64,000 nucleotides of DNA from Falsihalocynthiibacter sp042445055 (GTDB lineage: Bacteria > Pseudomonadota > Alphaproteobacteria > Rhodobacterales > Rhodobacteraceae). The stretch covers positions 1,054,001 through 1,118,000 of the forward strand of contig NZ_CP170339.1 of assembly GCF_042445055.1 (NCBI RefSeq), read 5' to 3'. Positions 34,410-43,596 of this stretch are shown in pieces; the first letter of the stretch is position 1, and each line of letters begins with the position of its first letter. A model generated the notes under the pieces. It searched no databases. It saw nothing but the letters and a program-made list of their open reading frames with translations, and was not told the DNA's origin. The position numbers were made by a program, and so were the translations under genes.

Positions 34410-34787
34410 CTAGCCTTTTTCGGTAGGGCCGCCCGCTTTTTCCCAATCGCCAAAGCCACCAACATTGGTGACATTGGTAAAGCCCATGTCCACAAGCGTC
34501 TTGCCCGTAAGAGCAGCTTGCCCACCGAGCCCACAGACGAGACAAATCTCGGCGTCTTTCTTGAGGGCTTGGTTGTGGAATTGGCTGTTTTCATCAGCAG
34601 CAAATTCGATAAATCCGCGCGGAATGCGTAAGGCTCCTGCAATTGTGCCGGACTTGGCAATATCGCCAGAGTCGCGGACATCAATGAACAAGGCCTCATT
34701 TGAGGCATGCTTTTTGATACCGTCTTCCGAGGATACGCGGGGTACCACGGCGTTTGCATCGTCGAGATATTGTTGTGCGGTTTTCAT
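34410..34787 (-). CDS. rhodanese-like domain protein
   Basis: Single-domain rhodanese of 125 residues, probably cytosolic, with sulfurtransferase potential. LFIDVRDSGDIAKSGTIAGALRIPRG (33-58) and the active-site loop CGLGGQ, with Cys85 as the sulfur-carrying residue, are intact; Cys82 is nearby. Sulfur acceptor is unknown. It is convergent with the dehydrogenase gene and divergent from the tungstate-type ABC operon, so it is its own transcription unit. Confidence 0.88.
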   Translation of the reverse strand: MKTAQQYLDDANAVVPRVSSEDGIKKHASNEALFIDVRDSGDIAKSGTIAGALRIPRGFIEFAADENSQFHNQALKKDAEICLVCGLGGQAALTGKTLVDMGFTNVTNVGGFGDWEKAGGPTEKG

Positions 34788-34928
34788 AAAATCCTCTTTT
34801 CTGAATAGCCAAATCTGAATCGATAATGAATAGTACCGTAGGTCACAGTCAATGGAGGCACAACGTCATCATCTAGTTAGCGCCGATTTCGGCCGATGGC
34901 AGAGAATAATAACGAGGCAAGATCACGC

Positions 34929-35633
34929 ATGGCAGAAATCACTGAGGGGCTGAAGGAAGCGTTTCTTCTGCTCGTCACATTTGATCGGGATTTGATCGAC
35001 ATCACGCTGCGCTCGCTTCAGGTCTCGCTGAGCGCGACGGTTATTGCTTCCTTGTTTGCACTTCCACTCGGAACATGGCTGGCAATTCGGCGGTTCCGGT
35101 TCCGACGATTGACCATCGCTGCACTCAACGCGCTTATGGGGTTGCCGCCCGTTGTGGTCGGGCTGGTTGTATACTTGATGTTGTCGCGGTCGGGGCCATT
35201 CGGTGTGCTGGGTTTGCTTTTCACACCGACGGCGATGATTGTTGCTCAGGTGATTATCATTACGCCGCTAATTGCATCCATAACGCATCAGTATATGCGC
35301 GACCTGTGGGCCGAGTATCATGATTTGCTGATTTCACTAAATACTTCGCCGCGGCAACGCATCGCGACGCTGTTATGGGATGGTCGGCGCGCATTATTGA
35401 CGGCGGCGCTTGCGGGGTTCGGCCGTGCAATCGGAGAAGTCGGCGCAATCATCATCGTTGGCGGCAACATCGACCATGCTACCCGCGTCCTGACGACCGC
35501 AATTGCGCTTGAGACAGGCAAGGGGGATTTCGCGCTCGCGATGGGGCTTGGATTTGTTTTGATCGGTTTGGCGCTGTTTGTGAATATCTCGATCCATTGG
35601 CTAACCCGCACCGAAAAGGAGGGGCGCTGGTGA
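34929..35633 (+). CDS. tupB: tungstate-type ABC transporter permease
   Basis: Inner-membrane permease of a TupABC-type oxyanion importer. About 234 residues with five or six hydrophobic segments and the coupling-loop region LNTSPRQRIATLLWDGRRALLTAALAGFGRAIGEVGA, where the EAA-like GFGRAIGEVG is characteristic of tungstate/molybdate-class permeases. Two in-frame ATGs exist: 34896 lacks a ribosome site; 34929 has GAGG eleven bases upstream and gives MAEITEGL, so I prefer it without certainty. The 3' end overlaps the ATPase gene. Substrate rests on the adjacent binding protein. Confidence 0.82.
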   Translation: MAEITEGLKEAFLLLVTFDRDLIDITLRSLQVSLSATVIASLFALPLGTWLAIRRFRFRRLTIAALNALMGLPPVVVGLVVYLMLSRSGPFGVLGLLFTPTAMIVAQVIIITPLIASITHQYMRDLWAEYHDLLISLNTSPRQRIATLLWDGRRALLTAALAGFGRAIGEVGAIIIVGGNIDHATRVLTTAIALETGKGDFALAMGLGFVLIGLALFVNISIHWLTRTEKEGRW

Positions 35634-36337
35634 CAGGTATTCTTCCACTTACCATAGAGCATGCGACCGTCAGGCGGCGCGGACGGCGCTTGATTGGCCC
35701 GATATCGCATGTGTTGTCCCCAGAGGGGCTGACGATTGTGATGGGGCCAAACGGCGCAGGAAAGACGAGCCTGTTGCGTATGATGCACGGTGTCGTGCGC
35801 CACTCCGAAGGGCAAGTTTCATGGGCACAACCACAGGAAATCGCCGAAAAGAAACAAGCGTTTGTGTTTCAGAGTCCGATAATGCTCAGACGCAGCGTAC
35901 TCAAGAATTTGACCTACCCGCTGGAACTTATCAAGGCGCCCAATGCTCCTGATCGTGCGAGCGAATGGGCCGCGCGAATTGGTTTGGAAGATAAGCTTGA
36001 ACTTCCCGCTCCGCGCCTGTCAGGTGGTGAGAAGCAAAAGCTGACCCTTGCGCGCGCGCTGATTCGTGGCCCTGAGGTCTTGTTTTTGGACGAGCCCTGC
36101 GCCAATCTCGACGGATCCGCGACCAAGGATATCGAAGCAATCCTGCACGAAGCCACCCAAGCGGGCACACGGATTGTTATGTCCACTCATGATATGGGGC
36201 AGGCGCGGCGATTGGCGACCGATGTGATTTTTATGCTCGGTGGTAAAATACACGAGAAGGGCACGGCGCAGTCCATATTTAGTGCGCCGGAACGTATTGA
36301 AACAAAGAGATTTTTGAGCGGAGAAATAGTCGAATGA
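35630..36337 (+). CDS. tupC: tungstate-type ABC transporter ATP-binding protein
   Basis: Cytoplasmic ATPase of the importer, 235 residues. Walker A GPNGAGKT (about 38), Q-loop FVFQSPIMLRRSV, signature LSGGEKQKLTLARAL, Walker B VLFLDEPCANLDG and the H-loop MSTHDMGQARRL are all present. The start is GTG 35630, overlapping the permease stop (GTGA) and preceded by AAGGAGGGG. A reading from 35597 would add 11 residues inside the permease gene. Its own stop overlaps the binding-protein start (ATGA, 36334-36337), so the operon is translationally coupled throughout. Confidence 0.88.
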   Translation: MTGILPLTIEHATVRRRGRRLIGPISHVLSPEGLTIVMGPNGAGKTSLLRMMHGVVRHSEGQVSWAQPQEIAEKKQAFVFQSPIMLRRSVLKNLTYPLELIKAPNAPDRASEWAARIGLEDKLELPAPRLSGGEKQKLTLARALIRGPEVLFLDEPCANLDGSATKDIEAILHEATQAGTRIVMSTHDMGQARRLATDVIFMLGGKIHEKGTAQSIFSAPERIETKRFLSGEIVE

Positions 36338-37131
36338 TGCGAACCTTATTTGCAGGGCTGGCCCTGATCGCGAGCATGAGTATGGCAAGCGCAGAGACCA
36401 TTCGAATGGCGGTCACGACCTCTTTCCATAACTCTGGGCTGTCCGATATTTTGGTGCCAGCGATCAAAGAAGACCTCGGATTGGATGTTGAGTTGCTCGT
36501 CGTCGGCACGGGGCAAGCGCTTCGGCTGGGCGAAGCGGGCGATGTGGACGCAATCCTAGTACATTCGCGTAGCGCCGAAGAAGAATTTGTAGCGCAGGGG
36601 TATGGTCTGCATCGCCGTGAAATCATGTACAACGATTTCGTATTTATCGGGTCAAAGGACGACCCTGCCGACATTGCCGAGGCGCAGAGCGTTACAGATG
36701 TGCTCACGCGCATCGCAATATCCGAGTCGGTTTTTGTGAGCCGTGGGGACGATAGCGGCACCCACAAAAGGGAGCGCGCGCTTTGGGAAGAAGCGGGAAT
36801 TGATCCTGCGGGAGATTGGCATCGCGAACTCGGAACGGGAATGGGCGGAACTCTAAACACTGCCGCAGGTATGAACGCGTATTTGGTTTCTGATCGGGCG
36901 AGCTGGCTGAATTTTGGAAACAAAGGTGATCTAGCCTTGCTGTATTCGGGCGATCATCGCTTGTTCAATCAGTATGCCTATCTGCCCGTAAATCCCGCGC
37001 TGCATCCGCATGTAAAGGCAGAGCTTGCCGCGTCGCTTGAGGAATGGCTTGTTGGGGATCACGCGAAATCGCTGATTAATGACTACGAAATCAACGGCGA
37101 AACGCTCTTTACCTTCAATGCGCAGAATTGA
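36334..37131 (+). CDS. tupA: tungstate-type ABC transporter substrate-binding protein
   Basis: Periplasmic binding protein of the TupA/WtpA-like family, which captures tungstate (or molybdate). The 265 residues start with a signal peptide (1-20, SMASA|ETI). The mature part carries the family blocks AVTTSFHNSGL (about 23-33), ILVHSRSAEEEFVAQGYG (about 69-86), MYNDFVFIG and VSRGDDSGTHKRE (about 134-146), which contain the oxyanion-contact Thr, Ser and Arg positions. The gene order permease-ATPase-binding protein is less usual than binding protein first. Tungsten use in this organism is plausible but not shown here. Confidence 0.87.
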   Translation: MMRTLFAGLALIASMSMASAETIRMAVTTSFHNSGLSDILVPAIKEDLGLDVELLVVGTGQALRLGEAGDVDAILVHSRSAEEEFVAQGYGLHRREIMYNDFVFIGSKDDPADIAEAQSVTDVLTRIAISESVFVSRGDDSGTHKRERALWEEAGIDPAGDWHRELGTGMGGTLNTAAGMNAYLVSDRASWLNFGNKGDLALLYSGDHRLFNQYAYLPVNPALHPHVKAELAASLEEWLVGDHAKSLINDYEINGETLFTFNAQN

Positions 37132-37151
37132 TTAACAGCTTGAGTCTAAGA

Positions 37152-37170
37152 CATTTCTGCCCAAGAAATG
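37152..37170 (+). terminator. weak hairpin downstream of tupA
   Basis: CATTTCT and AGAAATG form a perfect 7-bp stem around a five-base loop 21 bases after the tupA stop. It is followed by GCTGATTTT rather than an immediate U-tract. Possible terminator in the 205-base gap before the TAXI gene; otherwise nothing is recognised in that gap. Confidence 0.35.
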
Positions 37171-37336
37171 GCTGATTTTGCAAGAGCGCCGCTGGATGAA
37201 TTCAAATTTGGAATAGCCAATTCGCTTTTCAAATCGCAGCCGCATATCAGCACTCTTTGTTTGTCATTGAGGCTAAAAACGAATATCGGAACCTAGCAAG
37301 TTGCGAGATTATTTTGAGGGATGAACAGGAGAAACC

Positions 37337-38296
37337 ATGATCAAATTTGCTAAACCAATTGCCGCCGCTGCCGCTCTGGCGCTTGTTGCTGGATCTGCTG
37401 CTTTTGCGGAGACACGCGTTACGTATAAATCTGCCAAAGCAGCTTCGTCATATTATCAGATGGGCGTCCAGATTTCCGAGGCGTTGAAGGCAGGAACCGA
37501 TGGCGAGATCATCGTAACCGTCGAAGAAAGCCAAGGTTCGACCCAAAACGTGATGGAAGTTCGCGCGCGCGGGGCTGACTATGTCTTTACGACTCCTCCT
37601 TCGTTGGTAAGCCTTGCGCAAGAAGGCAAAGCGATGTTCGAGGGCAAGGGCGACCCTGCGTTTGACGAAATCAGAGCGTTGTTCCCTATTCCGTCGCTGA
37701 CAATGCATTTCGTGGTTGCGGATTCTGCCGGCATCACGGATTTCGCTGGTCTTGAAGGTAAATCGATCCTTCTGGGTAAGGGTTCGTTTGGCGCGACAGA
37801 AGGCGAGAAATACCTTGGACTGTTTGGTCTCGAGGGCAAAGTTGATATCGCTGATGTTGAGTTGTCCGGTGCTGTTCAGGCGCTAAAGAACGGTCAGATT
37901 GACGGCTTTGTCACTGCGGGTTCCTATCCTGCGCCGAACGTGATTGAGGCGGCGGCATCAACCGGCGTTACCGTTCTTTCACTGACTGACGAGCAGATCG
38001 AAGCAACCAAGCGTACACGCCTGACAATCCCTGCTGGTACTTATGCGGGTCAAACTGAGGACATCGCCACGACATCGTTGCCTGTTGTTGCCTTCACGAC
38101 AACAAAAATGGACGATGATACTGCCTATGCCCTGACCAAAACGTTCTGGGAAAACAAAGCCGCAATGGGCGAGACAGCTGGCTGGTGGAACGGTGTTGAT
38201 GAAACGCTGATGGCGAACATCACGACCAAGCTTCACGCTGGTGCGGTAAAGTACTACGAAGAAGCGGGTTTTGAGCTGACTGACGCTCAGAAATAA
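37337..38296 (+). CDS. TAXI family TRAP transporter substrate-binding protein
   Basis: Periplasmic receptor of a TRAP transporter of the TAXI (TRAP-associated extracytoplasmic immunogenic) class. The 319-residue protein has a signal peptide (1-24, cut before ETRVTYKS). The mature part shows SSYYQMGVQISEAL, VEESQGSTQNVMEVRARGADYVF and LLGKGSFGATEGEKYLGLFG, typical TAXI segments. CAGGAGA precedes the ATG. TAXI ligands known so far include glutamate/glutamine-like acids, but this one is undetermined. A terminator-like hairpin separates it from the permease gene, consistent with excess binding protein. Confidence 0.9.
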   Translation: MIKFAKPIAAAAALALVAGSAAFAETRVTYKSAKAASSYYQMGVQISEALKAGTDGEIIVTVEESQGSTQNVMEVRARGADYVFTTPPSLVSLAQEGKAMFEGKGDPAFDEIRALFPIPSLTMHFVVADSAGITDFAGLEGKSILLGKGSFGATEGEKYLGLFGLEGKVDIADVELSGAVQALKNGQIDGFVTAGSYPAPNVIEAAASTGVTVLSLTDEQIEATKRTRLTIPAGTYAGQTEDIATTSLPVVAFTTTKMDDDTAYALTKTFWENKAAMGETAGWWNGVDETLMANITTKLHAGAVKYYEEAGFELTDAQK

Positions 38297-38318
38297 TAAT
38301 TCAGAAATCACTATTCAG

Positions 38319-38347
38319 AATGGCCGGCGATGCGTCGGCCATTTTTT
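38319..38347 (+). terminator. intercistronic terminator between TAXI receptor and permease genes
   Basis: AATGGCCG and CGGCCATT pair over 8 bp around a nine-base loop and run straight into a T-tract of six. It has intrinsic-terminator form, 22 bases after the receptor stop and 20 before the permease ATG. It probably attenuates transcription so that the receptor is made in excess. Confidence 0.8.
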
Positions 38348-38366
38348 CGGCCCAAGGATTACGAGA

Positions 38367-40151
38367 ATGATTGATATCCAGAACCCTCTCCCTCTTCGTT
38401 TGTTCTGGCTGGTTTTGGCCGCAGTTATGGTCATTTTCCATATCGGCCTTGTGTTCTGGGGGCTGGTCCCGAATTTGGTGAGCCGCCCATTACACCTCGC
38501 TTTCGTATTGCCTTGGGTGTTCGTTTATAACGCCCGCACAACGACCGAGCTCATTACAGGGGTCATATTCTCAATTGGGGGCGTCGCTGCCTCCATCTGG
38601 ATTGCATTGAACCACGATATGCTGGGCGATCAATACGGATTTCTTGAAGGGCGTTTTCAGTTATTCATCGCCGTCGTGCTTCTCGTTTGCGTAATTGAAG
38701 CTGCGCGCCGCGCTATCGGGTGGCCGCTCCCTACGGTGGCGGCACTTGCGTTGATATATGCCCTGTTCGGAAGCCATATTCCGGGCGAGTTCGGACACTC
38801 TGGTACGCCGATCAACAGCTTTCTCGGCACACTCACAATTGCCGAAGGCGGTATTTGGGGAAGCCTGACCGCCGTTTCGGTAGGCGTTGTAGCTATTTTC
38901 GTAATCTTCGGCGCGTTCCTAAATGCGGGCGAAGCGGGGCAAGGCTTCATGAATGTCGCTGCTGCTGCGGCGGGGCGGCTTAAGGGCGGTGCTGCCAAGG
39001 TGTCGGTTATTTCCTCTGCGCTGTTTGGTTCGATCTCAGGTTCGGCCTCGGCCAACGTTGCCTCAACGGGCGCGATCACCTTACCTGCCATGACCAAACT
39101 GGGTTATCCCAAGCGCCTAGCAGCCGCCGTCGAGTCCGTCGCCTCTTCGGGAGGGCAGATCATGCCGCCATTGATGGGGGCAGGGGCGTTCGTGATGGTT
39201 GAACTAACAGGCGTTCCCTACACTGGGATCATGGCGGCGGCGATCCTTCCTGCGATCCTTTTCTTTGTTGCAGTCTGGATGGGGATCAACGCATACGCGC
39301 GCCGTTTTGATCTGCGTGGCATCGACAAGAGTGAACAGCCCGCAGCGCGCGATGTGCTCATTACTTCGGCCTTCTTTCTGATACCTTTTTCGGTACTGCT
39401 TTGGTCAATGTTCGTTGCTGGTTACACGCCACAATACGCGGCATGTTTGGCAATTCTGGCGGGCGCGGTGCTCTTGTTCTTTAATCGCTCGGGCCGTTTT
39501 GACCCGCAGTTGATCGCCGAGCGTTTCTCTAATGCTCTACTCAATTCTGCCAAGCAGATGTCTATGATTGCGGCGATTATCTTCTGTGCGTCGATCATCA
39601 TCGGGGTGCTGTCAATCACGGGGCTGGGCGTAAAAATCACCTCTCTCATTCTATCGGGTTCGGGCGGGTTGCTCTGGCCATCGCTGCTATTGACCGCGCT
39701 TGCTTGCTTGATCCTCGGAATGGAGGTTCCAACCACCGCCGCATATGTGATTTGCGTTTCGGTGGCGGGGCCCGCGCTCATTCAGCAGGGGCTTGAGCCG
39801 CTACAGGCGCACTTGTTCGTGTTCTGGTTTGCACTTCTATCTACCATCACACCGCCTGTCTGTGGGGCCGTATTTATCGCCGCAGGTATGATCGGTGAAA
39901 ACTGGCTTAAGGTTGCGCTTACTGCGATGAGCTTGGGTGTGGGGCTCTACATCATTCCACTTGGGATGATTGCCGACCCGAACATCCTCAAGTTGACAGA
40001 GTCGCCGCTGCTTGCGATCCTAGCGTTTCTGCGCATGGGCGTTGGGCTTAGTTTGGTAAGCTATGGGTTGATAGCCGCGCGGGCACCATGGGCCAAGAAT
40101 GCGCTTACGCTCTCGGGCCTTTTGGTGGTGTTCGCTGGATTGCTATTCTAG
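38367..40151 (+). CDS. TRAP transporter fused permease (DctQM type)
   Basis: Inner-membrane sodium-coupled transporter subunit in which the small (Q, first four segments) and large (M) TRAP permeases are fused, normal for TAXI systems. The 594 residues contain about 16 or more hydrophobic segments. Recognisable blocks are IFVIFGAFLNAGEAGQGFMNVA, the SISGSASANVASTG ion/substrate loop (about 220), GGQIMPPLMGAGAF and GMEVPTTAAYVICVSVAGPAL. It pairs with the upstream TAXI receptor. Its stop overlaps the convergent P450 gene by four bases (40148-40151). Confidence 0.92.
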   Translation: MIDIQNPLPLRLFWLVLAAVMVIFHIGLVFWGLVPNLVSRPLHLAFVLPWVFVYNARTTTELITGVIFSIGGVAASIWIALNHDMLGDQYGFLEGRFQLFIAVVLLVCVIEAARRAIGWPLPTVAALALIYALFGSHIPGEFGHSGTPINSFLGTLTIAEGGIWGSLTAVSVGVVAIFVIFGAFLNAGEAGQGFMNVAAAAAGRLKGGAAKVSVISSALFGSISGSASANVASTGAITLPAMTKLGYPKRLAAAVESVASSGGQIMPPLMGAGAFVMVELTGVPYTGIMAAAILPAILFFVAVWMGINAYARRFDLRGIDKSEQPAARDVLITSAFFLIPFSVLLWSMFVAGYTPQYAACLAILAGAVLLFFNRSGRFDPQLIAERFSNALLNSAKQMSMIAAIIFCASIIIGVLSITGLGVKITSLILSGSGGLLWPSLLLTALACLILGMEVPTTAAYVICVSVAGPALIQQGLEPLQAHLFVFWFALLSTITPPVCGAVFIAAGMIGENWLKVALTAMSLGVGLYIIPLGMIADPNILKLTESPLLAILAFLRMGVGLSLVSYGLIAARAPWAKNALTLSGLLVVFAGLLF

Positions 40152-41344
40152 GCGGCCAGCACCACCGGTAGTGTCGCCGGGCCGCGGAAGGCAAACCCCT
40201 TAAGCGCTACTTCTGGATTCGGTGCGAGGGCCATGTTTGGAAAGCGGTCAAACAGCATCGGTAGGGCAATCTTGCTGGCCAGCAAGCGATACACGCCGCC
40301 GCCAAGGCACTGATGCGCACCGTCGCCGAATGTCTGGTTGCGGTGTAGCGGGCGGGTGATGTCGAATTTTTCGGGGTTTTCCCAGATGTCTTCATCGCGG
40401 TTAGCCGAAGCCTGTACCGCCATGACAGTTTCGCCTTCGGGAATGAGAAACCCTCGCATAACCAGTGATTTTTTGACTATTCGTGGGCTGGCCTGAATCG
40501 GAGCAACCCAACGGAGTCCTTCTTCACATGCCGCCTCCCAATCCGCGTTCTGGATACAGTTCTGGAGTTGCTCGGCGTTGCTAAGCAGACCCAACATTGT
40601 GGACGCTAGCGCGTCGCGCGTTTCCAGAACGGCACCGCCGATACATATTTTCATGTTGGTCTGAATCTGGCTAAGCGGCAGGGCGTCTGCCTGATTTGCC
40701 ATGGCGGAAAGTGCCGACCCATCGGGGGAGTTGCGGTGCGCGGCGATCATCTCGTCGAAGTGCGCGTTCATCTCGTCGTTTGCGCGATCGCTGACCTCGA
40801 ATATTGCAGGATCAAAGCTTGCATTCATCGCACCCCGAACCAGCGCATTTGCCCATGAAAAGAGGGTTTTATCGTCCACTCTTAGTCCAAGAACGTGTCG
40901 CAAGTATCCCGCACTCAACGGAGTGCAAAAATCGGCAACGAGGTCCGCAGTTTTGTTGTGCTTTAACCCGTCAAGCAGACCTTCCGCGATATTTGCAAAG
41001 TTGCCTTCCCATTTTTGCAAACCGTTCGCTTCAAGGGGCGGTTCCATTGCTCGGCGTTCGCGAATATGGGGGCAGCCATCCTTGCGCATAAGGGTATGAC
41101 CGCCAAAAGCACGCTGCATTGGCGTTGTCGTGTCATATGATCCGAAATGCTCGGCATCGGTTTTAACGCGAAAGGTGTCTTGGGCTTTGGTAAATAGGAT
41201 TCTACCGTTCAGCGCCTGAATGCGGGCGATGGGCATCGTTTGGCGAAGGCGTGCGTAAACGGCTTCTGGATTGTCGTTCAGCATCTCTAACGTGGTGATG
41301 GTATCCGTCGGGACATCCGCACCGTTTTTCGTTGCATCAGACAT
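40148..41344 (-). CDS. cytochrome P450
   Basis: Soluble bacterial P450 monooxygenase, 398 residues from ATG MSDATKNG (an ATG at 41359 would add five). The heme-binding motif FGDGAHQCLGG has its thiolate Cys near 346. The ExxR pair is in EEGLRW (about 269), and the I helix has an acid-alcohol ET pair in AVLETRD, so catalysis looks possible. No ferredoxin or reductase gene is adjacent. Last gene of a tight dctP-dctQ-dctM-osmC-P450 run; its start overlaps the osmC stop. This ties the enzyme to whatever the TRAP system imports. Substrate is unknown. Confidence 0.9.
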   Translation of the reverse strand: MSDATKNGADVPTDTITTLEMLNDNPEAVYARLRQTMPIARIQALNGRILFTKAQDTFRVKTDAEHFGSYDTTTPMQRAFGGHTLMRKDGCPHIRERRAMEPPLEANGLQKWEGNFANIAEGLLDGLKHNKTADLVADFCTPLSAGYLRHVLGLRVDDKTLFSWANALVRGAMNASFDPAIFEVSDRANDEMNAHFDEMIAAHRNSPDGSALSAMANQADALPLSQIQTNMKICIGGAVLETRDALASTMLGLLSNAEQLQNCIQNADWEAACEEGLRWVAPIQASPRIVKKSLVMRGFLIPEGETVMAVQASANRDEDIWENPEKFDITRPLHRNQTFGDGAHQCLGGGVYRLLASKIALPMLFDRFPNMALAPNPEVALKGFAFRGPATLPVVLAA

Positions 41345-41744
41345 CGGGCGTTGTCTCAATTGTGATTTCGGTAGTTAGAGAATTGCTGACGGTACAGATG
41401 GCCTTGGCTTGTTTCACAATCTTCTGAAGCTGCTCTTCGTCATCCACAAAATCGCCAATTACAGTGATATGTGCTTTGGCGAGGCGCCCAGGAAGGTCAG
41501 TTGATTTCGCACCATCCACTTGAACTGTGAAAGGGCGTAGCGATGCTTTTTGCGATGCTGCAGTGATCTCGATTGATTTGGCAATGCAGGACGCAAGCGA
41601 CGCCAAGAGCGTATCGACAGGCGAGTTTACAGGCGGATATTCGGTTGCCTCAGACGGATCGCCATATGCGTATCGAAGTGTATCCGTGCTATCATACAAA
41701 ACAAAAACGGGGCCGAAGGACTTGGGTTTGAGTTTTACCGCCAT
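41337..41744 (-). CDS. OsmC family protein
   Basis: OsmC/Ohr-fold protein of 135 residues. Known members are thiol-dependent peroxidases acting on organic hydroperoxides. Two conserved cysteines are visible: one in LASLASCIAKSIE (about 52) and one in KAICTVSNSL (about 119), matching the peroxidatic and resolving pair. It sits 14 bases after dctM and overlaps the P450 gene, so it is co-transcribed. A peroxide-handling role beside the monooxygenase is reasonable but inferred. Confidence 0.87.
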   Translation of the reverse strand: MAVKLKPKSFGPVFVLYDSTDTLRYAYGDPSEATEYPPVNSPVDTLLASLASCIAKSIEITAASQKASLRPFTVQVDGAKSTDLPGRLAKAHITVIGDFVDDEEQLQKIVKQAKAICTVSNSLTTEITIETTPDV

Positions 41745-41758
41745 TGCAGGCTCCTGCG

Positions 41759-43051
41759 TTAGAAGAGAAGGTTAGGTAGGAAGAGTGCCAGCATCGGAAA
41801 GAGCGTCAGGATGAAGATCGCGAACAGATGGATGATCCAGTAAGGAACCGTCGCCTTTGCCACACGACCTAAGCTAACCTCGTTATTGGTAAGCGCCGTC
41901 AAGACCGAAAGGTTCAGCCCGACGGGTGGCGTTATCTGACCGATTTCGATGACGATGGTAATTACAACACCAATCCAGATCGGGTCGAAGCCCAGACCGG
42001 TGAGAAGTGGAAACACAACTGGCAGCGTCATAATCATCAGCGAAAGGCCGTCAAAGAAGCACCCCATCACAAGGTATATCAGTACGACGATCAGCAACAC
42101 GCTATATGTTCCAAGCCCGCTATCGGCGACGACTTCAAGCACCTGTTGCGGTATGCCGAGAATACTGACGGACTGAGCAAGGATCGTTGCGCCAAGGACC
42201 AAAAATCCTACGGCAGAAAACAGCAGAACCGAATTATATACCGCGTCGATTAGCTTGGAGAATGTGAGATCCCCCCAGATTGTCGAGATAGCTATGGCCA
42301 GTACAACGCCGACGCCAGCTGCTTCTGTTGGGGTTGCCAGACCGCCGACAATCGTGCCGATTACCGCGAAGATGAGGGCAAGTAGGGGCCATATTTGCCT
42401 AAAGCCCGCAAGGATTTCCCAGAATGTGCTGACTTGCGTATCACGTGGCGCAATGGCGGGATTGCGGATGCATTTCACCAGCAGGTATCCCATGAAGAGA
42501 CTCCCGACCAGAAAGCCGGGAATGATGCCCGCAGCAAACAGTCGGCCAATCGACGTTTCCGTGAGCGCGCCATAAATCAGGAACGAAAGGCTTGGCGGGA
42601 TCAACAGACCCAGCGTACCGCCCCCCGCGAGACTTCCGACAACGGTGTCCTTGTCATAGCCACGCTTGGACATCTCGGGGTAGGCGACCGAGCCGACAGC
42701 AGCGGCTGTCGAGAGGCTAGAGCCGCTAACGGCGCCAAACAGGGTGCATACCGCGATGTTGGTATGCAGCAGGCCGCCAGGCACTCTGCGAAAGAGGGGG
42801 GAGAATGCAGAATAGGCCTTCTCGCTAATCCCGCTGCGCAACAAGATTTCGCCTAGCAGAATGAACATCGGAACCGCACTCAAGGTGAAGGAATTAAAGA
42901 CGTTCCATATGGCATCCACCGCAAGCGACGTCGCGCCGTTCGAGAAGAAATGCAGGATAATGAGGCCGGTAATGCCAAGTGCAGCCCCAAGCGCCATGCC
43001 CGTGCTCGCTGTGGCGACGATGCCGCCGATAAGAGTCAGCCAAAATGTCAC
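41759..43051 (-). CDS. dctM: TRAP transporter large permease (DctM)
   Basis: Inner-membrane ion-coupled permease of a DctPQM TRAP system, 430 residues with about 12 hydrophobic segments. Family signatures include ILLGEILLRSGISEKAY, SGSSLSTAAAVGSVAYPEM (about 110-128), GGTLGLLIPPSLSFLIYG and GQITPPVGLNL. Its first base overlaps the last base of dctQ. Likely cargo is a carboxylate, from the family; the co-transcribed P450 may act on it. Confidence 0.93.
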   Translation of the reverse strand: MTFWLTLIGGIVATASTGMALGAALGITGLIILHFFSNGATSLAVDAIWNVFNSFTLSAVPMFILLGEILLRSGISEKAYSAFSPLFRRVPGGLLHTNIAVCTLFGAVSGSSLSTAAAVGSVAYPEMSKRGYDKDTVVGSLAGGGTLGLLIPPSLSFLIYGALTETSIGRLFAAGIIPGFLVGSLFMGYLLVKCIRNPAIAPRDTQVSTFWEILAGFRQIWPLLALIFAVIGTIVGGLATPTEAAGVGVVLAIAISTIWGDLTFSKLIDAVYNSVLLFSAVGFLVLGATILAQSVSILGIPQQVLEVVADSGLGTYSVLLIVVLIYLVMGCFFDGLSLMIMTLPVVFPLLTGLGFDPIWIGVVITIVIEIGQITPPVGLNLSVLTALTNNEVSLGRVAKATVPYWIIHLFAIFILTLFPMLALFLPNLLF

Positions 43052-43587
43052 TAGGGGGCTCCGTCGGACTGGGGCAGTTCAAGTTCGTTCTCTTGGGGTG
43101 GCGTTACAATTCCTAGCAGTTGCGCCACTAGGATTATTCCAGTCAATCCAAGCGACAACGGCATGAGTGCCATCCATGGATAGAGCAATATGCGTGTTGT
43201 TTCTGTCTTGAGGTTGCGTTTGAAAGCGAACTCAAGCCAAGGAATTGACTCCCAGATGAGCCAGCCGAAAAACGCGATCGCGATCAACAGACCAAGGGCG
43301 CGGATGGTCGCGAGGGCGGCTCCGCTTAGCTGATTGGTAATCAGCGCAACACTCACGTGTTTCGATTTGAGCGTTACCATAGGTAGGCCGAGAAACAGTG
43401 AGACGCTCAAAAGCAATCCGACGACTTCTTCGGTTATGTGCACAGGAGAATTGGCAAACTTGCGCATCATGACGCTTGTCACAATGATGCCAACGATGGC
43501 GGTCATTCCCACCGCCGCGAGGGCCGCGCACGCAAGGGCCAGCCATTCCAGCCCCTGCGCGACGCTCTTATTAAACGAGTTCGCCAT
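43051..43587 (-). CDS. dctQ: TRAP transporter small permease (DctQ)
   Basis: Small inner-membrane TRAP subunit, 178 residues with four predicted membrane segments. VTLKSKHVSVALITN (about 70-84) after the second segment is the conserved DctQ block. It lies nine bases after dctP and abuts dctM. It partners DctM for transport and has no enzymatic role of its own. Confidence 0.9.
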   Translation of the reverse strand: MANSFNKSVAQGLEWLALACAALAAVGMTAIVGIIVTSVMMRKFANSPVHITEEVVGLLLSVSLFLGLPMVTLKSKHVSVALITNQLSGAALATIRALGLLIAIAFFGWLIWESIPWLEFAFKRNLKTETTRILLYPWMALMPLSLGLTGIILVAQLLGIVTPPQENELELPQSDGAP

Positions 43588-43596
43588 TGCGACCGC

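Noticed and set aside
34882..34893. GCCGA-TT-TCGGC palindrome before the tungstate operon, considered as a ModE-type operator
   Set aside because: It does not match the ModE consensus and is a short GC-rich repeat that can arise by chance.
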